Assembly: GCA_934408835.1 (NCBI GenBank)
Contig: CAKRVU010000067.1
Coordinates: forward strand, 1 to 6,980
Source of the DNA: an uncultured Oscillospiraceae bacterium
Lineage (GTDB): Bacteria; Bacillota; Clostridia; Oscillospirales; Ruminococcaceae
Direction: 5' to 3'
Length of the DNA: 6,980 bases
Every line of letters starts with the position of its first letter. Position 1 is the first letter of the stretch. Below, in pieces: positions 1 to 6,800 of the stretch. The notes under the pieces were generated by a model. That model saw only the letters and a program-made list of their open reading frames with translations. It had not been told where the DNA came from and ran no database searches. The translations under genes and the position numbers were made by a program.

Positions 1-691
1 CGGTAACATCAGGATGCAGCTGCAGGACCGAAGCGGGTACTCTCGGCGTAATCGGACCGCATAAAGCAGCTTTCATCGCCTCTGCTTTGCTTTCGCCGTT
101 CGCAATCAACAAAATCTTTTTTGCTTGCATAATCAATCCGATTCCCATAGTAAAAGCAAATTTTGGAGTCTTATCCTCTCCGTCGAAGTATTTTGCATTT
201 GCCTCAATGGTACTAGCTGTCAGCGCAACGCAGTGTGTTCCTTTGATAAAAGCGTCAGCAGGCTCATTAAAACCAATATGCCCGTTCCGTCCAATTCCCA
301 ATAACTGGATATCTGTTCCGCCTAAGGAAGATATCAGTTGATCATATCTGGTACATTCCGCCTGATCATCCTCAGCCATTCCGTTCGGAAGATGTACGTT
401 TTCCTTTTTTATATTTACATGAGAAAACAAATTGTCATTCATAAAGTAATGGTAGCTTTGCTCATGATCTTTAGGAATCCCTTTATATTCGTCCAAATTA
501 ACTGTACGGATTTCAGAAAAGTCCAAAAATCCATCGTGATTCCGTCTCACCAGCTCTTGATAAATGCCAACCGGCGAAGCACCTGTCGCCAAGCCCAGTA
601 CAGAATTTGGTTTGATCAGAATTTGAGCAGCTATCAAATCAGCGCCTCGTCGGCTTAACTCCTCAAAATCTTTTGTTTGATATACGTTCAT
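1..691 (-). CDS. nagB: Glucosamine-6-phosphate deaminase (3' end cut by window edge)
   Basis: This cytosolic enzyme converts glucosamine-6-phosphate and water to fructose-6-phosphate and ammonia, linking amino-sugar and cell-wall recycling to glycolysis. The frame gives 230 residues starting MNVYQTKDFEELSRRG. Family motifs are the phosphate-binding LGLATGASPVG (residues 32-42), VNLDEY with catalytic Asp67, and GIGRNGHIGFNEP (132-144) with His138 and Glu143. Asn136 replaces the Asp141 of E. coli NagB; as I recall, the Bacillus subtilis protein has the same GRNGHIGFNEP wording, so this is normal for Firmicutes. The last visible residues, QLHPDVT, sit about 10-15 residues before the usual C-terminus (family about 240 aa), so only the tail is missing. 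The ATG at 691-689 is fixed by AGGAGG at 703-698, six bases upstream. A sigma-A promoter precedes it, so it is probably transcribed independently of the upstream sporulation gene. Confidence 0.97.
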   Translation of the reverse strand, partial: MNVYQTKDFEELSRRGADLIAAQILIKPNSVLGLATGASPVGIYQELVRRNHDGFLDFSEIRTVNLDEYKGIPKDHEQSYHYFMNDNLFSHVNIKKENVHLPNGMAEDDQAECTRYDQLISSLGGTDIQLLGIGRNGHIGFNEPADAFIKGTHCVALTASTIEANAKYFDGEDKTPKFAFTMGIGLIMQAKKILLIANGESKAEAMKAALCGPITPRVPASVLQLHPDVT

Positions 692-697
692 TTTTTT

Positions 698-703
698 CCT
701 CCT
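698..703 (-). promoter_or_regulatory. Ribosome-binding site of nagB
   Basis: A perfect AGGAGG on the minus strand lies six bases (all A) before the nagB ATG. It fixes the start codon. Confidence 0.9.
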
Positions 704-721
704 GCTTGTTTCAATATTCAT

Positions 722-749
722 ATTATATAGAAACCATAGAAAAAATCAA
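722..749 (-). promoter_or_regulatory. Sigma-A-type promoter of nagB
   Basis: On the minus strand a perfect -10 box TATAAT (727-722) follows a TTGATT -35 box (749-744) with a 16-base spacer. Transcription would start near 715, leaving a leader of about 24 bases before the nagB ATG. The stop codon (TGA, 748-746) of the upstream spoIVA frame lies inside this -35 box. That overlap is unusual and supports the view that the spoIVA frame is abnormally extended. No operator or cre-like site was recognised, although nagB genes are often under amino-sugar repressors. Confidence 0.7.
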
Positions 750-2047
750 CCGATATTGGATAAATTTCTATATTGTTTTTGTTTTTTGTCAAAAAGGAGC
801 GCCTGTTTCTCAATCAGGCGCTCCTTTTTTCGTTTGTTACTCTTTTTCTGTATAGAAGGTGCAGCCGCTTTCAGGCGAACGCCATACCTTCCTCCTTGCT
901 TGACGATTTCCGGTTCCTCTAAAGCCAATTCCTCCAGCGATGGCATTACAATCCCATAACCTGTCGCCTCAACCTCTTCTAAGGCTCCTGCAACACGCTC
1001 ATACTTTTTCTTAATTTTAGCAAGCTCGATCATACGCGGCAACAAATCAGCTTCTCCGTCAATCTGAAGCCCGGTAGTTTCACCCAAAATGCGATAAAAC
1101 AAATCCGGTTGTAATACTACTCGAATATGTGCGCTTCCCCGTCCGAGGTCAATCGAATCCACCTCGCTTTGAACTACATACTCCGATTGACCGATTTTAC
1201 CAATCCGCTCGCTCACCTCGCTGATTCTCAAAGGCTCGGAAAAAGCGTCCCGAATATGCGAAAAAAGATCTGTCTTCAACCAATGATCTCCTTCGATCAT
1301 CGTCACCCATTTTGGCATATCCACCGAAATTTGTTTGATTGGGAATCGATAAAGCACCTGTTTGAGTATTTCAAGGATATCAGATTCCTCCAATTCCAGG
1401 CAATTGACCGGGAGAACTGCAACCCCATATCTTTGCTCCATATCCTCGCAAAGCGCCTGCATCCTAGAAGATTTGGGATCCATACAGTTTAAAAGCACAA
1501 CAAAGGGCTTATTAATACTCTGCAACTCGCGAATGACGCGCTCTTCCGCTTCTTCATATTCTTCCCTCGGAATGTCGCTGATGCTTCCATCGGTGGTAAT
1601 TACCAAACCAATGGTGGAATGTTCCGTAATCACCTTTTGTGTTCCAACCTCAGCCGCCATATTAAAGGGAACTTCCCCTTCAAACCACGGCGTCATCACC
1701 ATTCGTGGCATCTCGTTCTCAATATATCCCAGCGAACTCGGCACAATGTAACCCACACAATCAATCAGACGGACGCGAAGGGTTGCGTTGTCGTCAAGCT
1801 TCAGCTCCACCGCCTCTTCCGGAATAAATTTCGGTTCAGTTGTCATAATGGTCTTTCCCGCAGCGGATTGCGGAAGCTCATCGGTAGCCCGTTCTCTCTG
1901 AAATTGGCTGTCAATATGCGGAATAACCAGGGTTTCCATAAATTTTTTGATAAAGCTTGACTTTCCTGTTCGAACCGGTCCAACAACACCAATATAAATA
2001 TCCCCGTTGGTGCGGCGGGCAATATCCCGATAAATATTCTGTTCCAT
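746..2047 (-). CDS. spoIVA: Stage IV sporulation protein A, C-terminal domain missing
   Basis: SpoIVA is a TRAFAC-type ATPase that polymerises around the forespore in the mother cell to form the base of the spore coat. Visible motifs: Walker A GPVRTGKS (residues 23-30, Lys29), the family signature DELPQSAAGKTIMTTEPKF (56-74) with its sensor threonines, and Walker B RLIDCVGY (93-100, Asp96). The ATPase and middle domains follow Bacillus SpoIVA almost without gaps to GVRLKAAAPSIQ, ending at residue 400. The family then continues about 90 residues to a conserved GGLI-type C-terminus. Here a Lys-rich, unrelated 33-residue tail replaces it, encoded by the terminator hairpin and by sequence reaching the nagB -35 box. 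The protein is thus 433 aa against about 492. Of two adjacent ATGs, the one at 2047 is chosen: it gives MEQNIYRDIARR, matching the family start, and lies six bases after AGGGGG (2059-2054). The ATG at 2050 is only three bases away. The gene may be non-functional, altered, or misassembled. Confidence 0.93.
   Translation of the reverse strand: MEQNIYRDIARRTNGDIYIGVVGPVRTGKSSFIKKFMETLVIPHIDSQFQRERATDELPQSAAGKTIMTTEPKFIPEEAVELKLDDNATLRVRLIDCVGYIVPSSLGYIENEMPRMVMTPWFEGEVPFNMAAEVGTQKVITEHSTIGLVITTDGSISDIPREEYEEAEERVIRELQSINKPFVVLLNCMDPKSSRMQALCEDMEQRYGVAVLPVNCLELEESDILEILKQVLYRFPIKQISVDMPKWVTMIEGDHWLKTDLFSHIRDAFSEPLRISEVSERIGKIGQSEYVVQSEVDSIDLGRGSAHIRVVLQPDLFYRILGETTGLQIDGEADLLPRMIELAKIKKKYERVAGALEEVEATGYGIVMPSLEELALEEPEIVKQGGRYGVRLKAAAPSIQKKSNKRKKERLIEKQALLFDKKQKQYRNLSNIG
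790..830 (-). terminator. Strong intrinsic terminator, probably the native spoIVA terminator (bidirectional shape)
   Basis: Positions 791-805 and 815-829 form a perfect 15-bp inverted repeat: a 10-bp GC-rich core (ggagcgcctg / caggcgctcc) flanked by A5/T5, with a 9-base loop. Read on the minus strand the stem ends in CTCCTTTTT, a usual terminator. The plus-strand reading also ends in a T run, so it could work both ways. It is oddly placed: it lies wholly inside the spoIVA open frame, whose stop is 42 bases further on. In an intact gene a terminator like this would follow the stop codon. Confidence 0.85.
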
Positions 2048-2053
2048 CATTTT

Positions 2054-2059
2054 CCCCCT
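2054..2059 (-). promoter_or_regulatory. Ribosome-binding site of spoIVA
   Basis: AGGGGG on the minus strand lies six bases before the ATG at 2047 and three before the ATG at 2050. Spacing and family alignment both favour the inner ATG. The frame is open further upstream, to 2086, but that extension has no site of its own and no family similarity. Confidence 0.7.
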
Positions 2060-2075
2060 AAAATATACGAAAGTG

Positions 2076-2091
2076 CCGCCGCACACGGCGG
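2076..2091 (-). promoter_or_regulatory. GC-rich hairpin in the spoIVA leader
   Basis: ccgccg (2076-2081) and cggcgg (2086-2091) form a perfect 6-bp all-GC stem with a 4-base loop, 16 bases upstream of the spoIVA Shine-Dalgarno sequence. No T run follows it on the minus strand, so it is not a standard terminator. If transcription starts at the sigma-E-like site near 2121, it would lie in the 5' leader and could affect mRNA stability or translation. The structure is seen directly; its function is a guess. Confidence 0.4.
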
Positions 2092-2120
2092 TCTGTAAAA
2101 AAACAAGCTGTTTCTCTTTA

Positions 2121-2150
2121 ATCTTTATGAGAAAAGACAGCAGATTATGA
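2121..2150 (-). promoter_or_regulatory. Candidate sigma-E promoter of spoIVA
   Basis: On the minus strand TCATAAT (2150-2144) resembles the sigma-E -35 box kmATATT. Exactly 16 bases after its ATA comes CATAAAGA (2129-2122), resembling the -10 box CATACAMT. This is the classical sigma-E spacing (ATA-N16-CATA). spoIVA is sigma-E controlled in Bacillus subtilis and C. difficile, so such a promoter is expected here. The -10 box departs from consensus at two positions. The predicted leader is about 65-70 bases. Confidence 0.4.
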
Positions 2151-2163
2151 ATCCTGCTCTTTT
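2132..2163 (-). terminator. Possible weak terminator after the SipL-like gene
   Basis: Just after the stop codon (2170-2168), AAAAGA-GCAG-G-ATT can pair with AAT-CTGC-TG-TCTTTT around a 3-base loop. This gives 13 pairs, few of them GC, with one single-base and one two-base bulge. The T run lies within the stem's own 3' arm. It would be a poor terminator and might let transcripts continue from the SipL-like gene into spoIVA. It overlaps the candidate spoIVA -35 box. Confidence 0.3.
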
Positions 2164-2167
2164 TTAA

Positions 2168-3679
2168 TCACCGAACAATGGGAATCATAAGCATTCCCTC
2201 GTCGTTGATTACAGGCTGTTCCAACTCGTTCTCACGCATAATCGCCTCAATTGAGGTGGAAAATCGTTTTGCAATCTCCCATATATCCTCTCCCGGTTCC
2301 GGATAATACAGCGTAAGCGCGTCTGTAGAAACCTCTTTTGGCGCGTCTTCATCCACCATAATGTCCGTCATCATGTCTACCTCATGAGAACAAGTGATTT
2401 TTCCGCTCAGGAATACCGTAACTTTCAAATCTGCCCGTTGCCCCTCTATCATGTGATCAATCATAATCGGAATCGCTTCTGCCTCAACAACCGGATCGCC
2501 GCAAGAGTAACGCTGTGCAATTTGAAAGGACACAGGAATACTCCTCTCGTCAATGACAGGTTCGCCGTTTTCGTCCGCGCCTGACAATATCAAATTCAAA
2601 GAAGCTGTAAAATCAATCATATCATCGTTGAAAGTGCCCGACAAATTGGTAATCGTAGCATAACTGTCGTAAATTTCTCTCAACTGCGGCAGGTCAAAGC
2701 TTTGAGACAACATCACCTTTTGATGGAACGTTTCCTGTTTTCCCGTCACACGAATCCGCTTTTTGGTTGGAGTAATCTGATAGGAAGTAGAAAAGGCGTC
2801 CGTAATCATTTGCAGCTCCCGCGGAAGAAAAGCAAAACAAGAAATGGTAATATCAGCCTCAATCTCCAGTCCGCCCTCTATTGTTGAGGTTTCCACTGTC
2901 GTCACCTCATACCTGACATCGCATTGATAATCCTCATCCACACCCGGCATATCCAGAATCTGGCTGACTGGAATTTCGGTATCCAATGTATGGACGCGTG
3001 CAGGCTCCTCCTGCGTCCGATAAATAATATGCAAATATGCGGTTCCTTTAGAGATCGCTTTATTTGCAATCAGCTTACAAGAATCGGGGACGGCAGCCAT
3101 TTCAACCGCAAGCAATTCTCCAACGGAAGGGTGCCCTTCTAAATCAACCTGTTCAGAAAGGCTGAATTGCCGATTTTCCCAAAGCTGCTCTCCGCTGCTC
3201 GGCAAAGAAGAGCGCCTTAACTGAATTCCAGCGCCCTGCGCGTCAGCTAAAATCACCTCGTCCCGCTGGGAAGTGACAACCAGCTGAATGGTTACCGCGC
3301 CGCGCAAATCTATCTTTCTAGGATTGACAACCCGGCAATTGACATAGTCGGTGGTCGCCTGATAGGAGATCATCGGCGATTGTATGTCAGCGTTCAAATC
3401 GGACGACTTTGAAAATGGAATTTTCTGTACAATAGAATGTAATTGATTTTCCTCTTCATCCACATACAACAGATGTACCACAGCGACGCCATCCATTACC
3501 AACTTGTCGCCGGATGTTCGGCAAGCATAAATATGAGGAGTTACCCGACATTTTAACAATTTAAAAATGCTCGGGTAATAATCCGGAAGCGTATATTCCA
3601 GTTCTACCGGCTGCTCCAACGCGCGATCCAGTACCGTTTCATTCATTCGAACCGTTTCATGTGTTACATTCATTTCCAT
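2168..3679 (-). CDS. sipL: SipL-like spore coat morphogenetic protein (SPOCS/DUF3794 repeats + LysM)
   Basis: The 503-aa protein has three similar blocks starting near residues 36 (PSIFKLLKCRVTPHI), 184 (PSVGELLAVEMAAVP) and 331 (PQLREIYDSYATI). Each is followed by a beta-rich stretch ending in motifs like VVHLLYVDEEE or YLHIIYRTQEE, as in the SPOCS/DUF3794 domain. Residues 458-501 form a LysM domain (PGEDIWEIAKRFSTSIEAI ... MLMIPI). It has no signal peptide or membrane segment, consistent with a cytosolic mother-cell protein. This is the architecture of C. difficile SipL, whose LysM domain binds SpoIVA to anchor the coat; Ile466-Trp467 lie where SipL residues important for SpoIVA binding are reported. 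Lying directly upstream of spoIVA strengthens the assignment. The start ATG (3679) follows AAAGGAG (3696-3690) by ten bases, slightly long; a second ATG two codons later is worse placed. Other SPOCS-LysM proteins of unknown role exist, so SipL identity is likely rather than proven. Confidence 0.85.
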   Translation of the reverse strand: MEMNVTHETVRMNETVLDRALEQPVELEYTLPDYYPSIFKLLKCRVTPHIYACRTSGDKLVMDGVAVVHLLYVDEEENQLHSIVQKIPFSKSSDLNADIQSPMISYQATTDYVNCRVVNPRKIDLRGAVTIQLVVTSQRDEVILADAQGAGIQLRRSSLPSSGEQLWENRQFSLSEQVDLEGHPSVGELLAVEMAAVPDSCKLIANKAISKGTAYLHIIYRTQEEPARVHTLDTEIPVSQILDMPGVDEDYQCDVRYEVTTVETSTIEGGLEIEADITISCFAFLPRELQMITDAFSTSYQITPTKKRIRVTGKQETFHQKVMLSQSFDLPQLREIYDSYATITNLSGTFNDDMIDFTASLNLILSGADENGEPVIDERSIPVSFQIAQRYSCGDPVVEAEAIPIMIDHMIEGQRADLKVTVFLSGKITCSHEVDMMTDIMVDEDAPKEVSTDALTLYYPEPGEDIWEIAKRFSTSIEAIMRENELEQPVINDEGMLMIPIVR

Positions 3680-3689
3680 AAAACTCTCG

Positions 3690-3696
3690 CTCCTTT
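3690..3696 (-). promoter_or_regulatory. Ribosome-binding site of the SipL-like gene
   Basis: AAAGGAG on the minus strand lies ten bases before the ATG at 3679. The spacing is at the long end of normal but supports this ATG over the one two codons further in. Confidence 0.7.
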
Positions 3697-3739
3697 GTTT
3701 GCTTTTACCACCCGATTTCCGGGCAAGACGGCAATATCT

Positions 3740-3767
3740 TCTATAAAGAATATGAAAAAGCTGTCCA
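3740..3767 (-). promoter_or_regulatory. Possible sigma-A-like promoter upstream of the SipL-like gene
   Basis: On the minus strand TGGACA (3767-3762) matches five of six bases of TTGACA. After a 16-base spacer comes TATAGA (3745-3740), matching four of six of TATAAT. It is an alternative to the sigma-E-like site further upstream. A vegetative promoter would be unexpected for a coat gene, so this may be chance in an AT-rich spacer. Confidence 0.22.
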
Positions 3768-3810
3768 GGTTATGCCGAATCTGCAGCAAAAGAATCATAC
3801 CTTTTCTTTC

Positions 3811-3839
3811 ATCCTATAAAAAAGCGGCGCTTGATATGA
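3811..3839 (-). promoter_or_regulatory. Candidate sigma-E promoter of the SipL-like gene
   Basis: On the minus strand TCATATC (3839-3833) matches six of seven positions of the sigma-E -35 box kmATATT. Exactly 16 bases after its ATA comes TATAGGAT (3818-3811), which keeps ATA and the final AT of the -10 box CATACAMT but not its leading C or central CA. Spacing equals that of the spoIVA candidate. The leader would be about 125 bases. It overlaps the T6 tract of a possible terminator, so both readings cannot be fully trusted. Confidence 0.28.
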
Positions 3840-3853
3840 GAAAAGGCTGCCGC
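3818..3853 (-). terminator. Second, overlapping hairpin with T6 tract
   Basis: On the minus strand GCGGC (3853-3849) can pair with GCCGC (3828-3824), directly followed by TTTTTT (3823-3818). The loop is 20 bases. A shifted pairing of GGCGC (3856-3852) with GCGCC (3830-3826) is also possible. Both use bases of the 3' arm of the larger hairpin just upstream, so the structures exclude each other. It may be a back-up terminator or a conditional switch. The short stem and long loop make it weak. Confidence 0.35.
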
Positions 3854-3884
3854 GCCGGTGATTTTCACCCATGGCGCAACAGCC
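3841..3884 (-). terminator. Composite hairpin terminator after the ABC permease
   Basis: Starting a few bases after the permease stop codon (3894-3892), three stacked helices form one long hairpin. They are ggctg (3845-3849) with cagcc (3880-3884), gcgcc (3852-3856) with ggcgc (3873-3877), and ggtg (3857-3860) with cacc (3866-3869). A 2x2 internal loop separates the outer two, three bases bulge in the inner part, and the terminal loop has five bases. On the minus strand the stem is followed by TTTTCTC. Fourteen mostly GC pairs make this a credible terminator, though the T run is short. Confidence 0.65.
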
Positions 3885-3891
3885 CTTGTCG

Positions 3892-6800
3892 TCATTCTAC
3901 AGATTTTAACGATTCAATCATATCAATTTTCTTCATTCTACGACTCATCATCAAATGAACCAGAAAAGCAAAAACAAAGGTCAAAAGGATAGAAAGAAGA
4001 TAACTTTGCCACTGAATGCTTCGCCCAAGCATAATGTAGTCCATTTCGACCGTTTGTATTACAAATCGGAACAAAAAGCGTCCGAATAGCAATCCGAGTA
4101 AGCAACCTGCTGCCGTAAACACAACCGTTTCCCGATAAATATAAGAATTGATCTCACGATCAAAAAGTCCAAGCACTTTTAGGGTAGCAATTTCCCTGAT
4201 TCGTTCACAAATATTGATATTGGTCAGATTATACAGCACAACAAGCGCAAGCACCGCAGCCGCAACCACTAAAACCATAATAACTGTATTGATACTATCA
4301 AGGGAATCTTGTACCGGCCCGATGATATCCTGCGTCATGATCACACAGGAAACGCCATCCAAAGTGCGAAGCTGCTCGAACAAATCCTCCTCGTCCTCAG
4401 TCGCTCTGACTAGATACTGATTATAAGACGGCGGTTCCCCGAAAATTTCCTGATAAACAGAAGGCGAAAGATAAACATAGTTGTTAATGTAATTTTCGGT
4501 AATATCAGTCACTGTCACAAACGCTTCGCTGCTGTCAAACCCAATAGATTTCAAACAAATGGTATCCCCGATAGAGATGCCCATCGTATTGGCCAGCTGT
4601 TCTGTAATTATCACACTGTCATCAGTAAAATCAATTGGATGGTGCCCTTTTCGCGTCCGAAATTGAATAAACTGCGATATCGTTGTAACATCTTCCGGAA
4701 CATACAAATAAACGTTGTCGCTATTGCCTTCATAGTCCGCCTCATATACTGCATTCATCACCCGTGTCGTACCCTCAAAATGATCCGGAGCCTGCATAAA
4801 CTGAGTCAGTTCATCAGAAGGTTGATCAGGATCCAAGCCAACCGTTGCTTGATATTGATAGATATCCTCGAATTGGACAGAAAGAATCATGTTCACCGAA
4901 TCTTTCACGCCGAAACCAGTAAGCAAGAGCGCTGTGCAACCAGCTACGCCAATGATTGTCATAAAAGCGCGCTTTTTGTTCAACAACAGGTTGCGGGTAG
5001 TTACTTTCCAGAAAAAAGAAATACGCTTCCAGAGCGGCTGAATTCGCTCCAAAAGAATTTTCTTTCCCGTCTTAGGCGCTTTCGGACGCATCAAGCTGGC
5101 AGGCGTTTCAGCCAACATACGTCGCAAGGTTAGAACCGTTGAACCGATTGTACAAAGTAGAGCAAGCGCCAATGCAGCCAAAGCAATTCCGTACCAAAAA
5201 TGGATTTGAATTTGCGGGAGATAATAGATGATCGTATATGCCTTCCAGATGATGGTTGGGAGCAGCAGAAATCCCAGAGCGATCCCCAAAATACCGCCTG
5301 ACATGGTAGCGAAAGAAGCATACAACAAATATCGTGAAGCGATCTTGGAATTGGAATATCCCAACGCCATACAGGTTCCTGACATCCCCCGTTCTTCGCC
5401 TACCATTCTCGTCATAGTAGTTAGGGCTACCAAAGCCGCCACTAGGAAAAAAACAACCGGAAAAATAGTGGAAAGAGAATTCATTCGCAAAGAGTCGTTC
5501 CGGAAGGAGGCGTACCCAGTATTCTGTAAGCGATCCGTGACATACCACTCTGGCGGAGTAAGCTGTTCAATCTGCTCTCGTGCACTATCCAGCTGCCGCT
5601 GTCCGTCTGCCAGTTGTTGTTCTACCTGAGCCTCTTGTTGCACGTAAGCGTTTCTGGCTTCCTCCAGCTTTTCACGTCCCAAAGAAAGCTCTGATTCTCC
5701 CTGTTTCAGCTGTTGAGAAAGAGCATCGAGCTGCTTTTGTGCAGCAGAAAGCTCATTTTCCAACGTCTGCTGTTGCCCAGACAACGCGACCTCCGCCTCT
5801 TGCAGCTGCTGTTGACTCATCTGTAACTGATCGCTTTGCTGTTGCCACAAAGTCATCGCTTGAGAAAGCTTCGCCTGTTCTTGCTCCAGATTCTCTAATA
5901 TCTCATCCGGCATACCGACCGCCTGCGCCTTTGCCGAATCTAATTGCCTCTGCCATAAGTCTAACTGTTGTTTTTCAGCACCCAGTTTTGAAAATGCGTC
6001 TGTAAGCTGTAGCTGTTTTTCGCTCAATGATTGTTTGGCGGTAGCAAGCTCAGTTTGAGCCTGCTGTTCCTTCACCGCCAGCGTCTTGACGCCCTGCTGA
6101 TAACTTGCATATCCATCCTCCAGCTGCTTTTGCGCTGCGTCAAGCTGTGCCTCCGATTCATCAAGCTGCTGTTTGGCCGCAGTCAGTTGACTCTCAGCTT
6201 CCTCCTGTTGCACTTGATATTCCGCATTGGATTGGTTCCATTCTGCCCATGCGTCATTTACCGTCTGACGATATCGCGCTTCTTCCTGAACGTCCGCCGT
6301 TTGGAGCAACCGATCTTTTTCAGAATCTATCAAATCCAAATATTCATCTGAAAAACTGTTGAAGGCTGCGGCGCCTTCTACTGTAGCGTAAGCCACTGTA
6401 AACACATCGCTGTCAAACGCCTGTGGTGGAACGTACAAAACGCAATCCAGCGTACCGCGCCCTTGGTTAACCGAATCCAACGAGCGTAAAAGATACTCAG
6501 GAGTCTGCGCAACGCCAACAACCGTAAAAGTATCATAAGCGAGGATTTCTTCCTCTTCCGATGATTTTACAGTAATCGAATCTCCAATTTTCGCAACCTG
6601 ATCACTCGCCGTATGCGGTATTATCACACATTCATTTGGCGCTTCCGGCATTCTACCGTCAAGAAGCGTCAGCTGATTGATCGAATTCTCACCGTCTGCG
6701 TCTGTGAATAAAGACTGCACTCTGACCGCAATTCCGTTGCCGGAAACGTCTGCCATTCGGTCGGTACGGTATCCCCCGCACACCTGCTGAATTCCGTCTG

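Noticed and set aside
260..296. Asn136 in NagB in place of the catalytic Asp of E. coli, as a possible inactivating change.
   Set aside because: Bacillus-type NagB proteins have the same GRNGHIGFNEP motif, so this is the normal Firmicute form.
2048..2086. Longer spoIVA start giving an N-terminal extension MCGGTFVYFRGK.
   Set aside because: The extension is encoded by the leader hairpin and the Shine-Dalgarno region, has no family counterpart, and lacks its own ribosome-binding site.
2101..2113. Small inverted repeat aaaca-agc-tgttt upstream of spoIVA, considered as an operator or terminator.
   Set aside because: It has only five mostly AT pairs with a three-base loop, which is expected by chance in an AT-rich spacer.
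3670..3798. A 42-codon minus-strand frame (MILLLQIRHN...) whose end overlaps the SipL-like start codon, resembling a coupled leader peptide.
   Set aside because: Its ATG has AAAGG only about one base upstream, too close for a Shine-Dalgarno. It shows no recognised motif and spans the expected promoter and leader region.
4639..5133. A 164-codon open frame on the plus strand, antisense to the permease.
   Set aside because: It is opposite a clearly conserved FtsX domain; its composition is what the antisense of a membrane protein gives, and it has no recognised domain. Other plus-strand frames (for example 5580-6005 opposite the coiled coil, and 1127-1492 opposite spoIVA) were rejected for the same reason.
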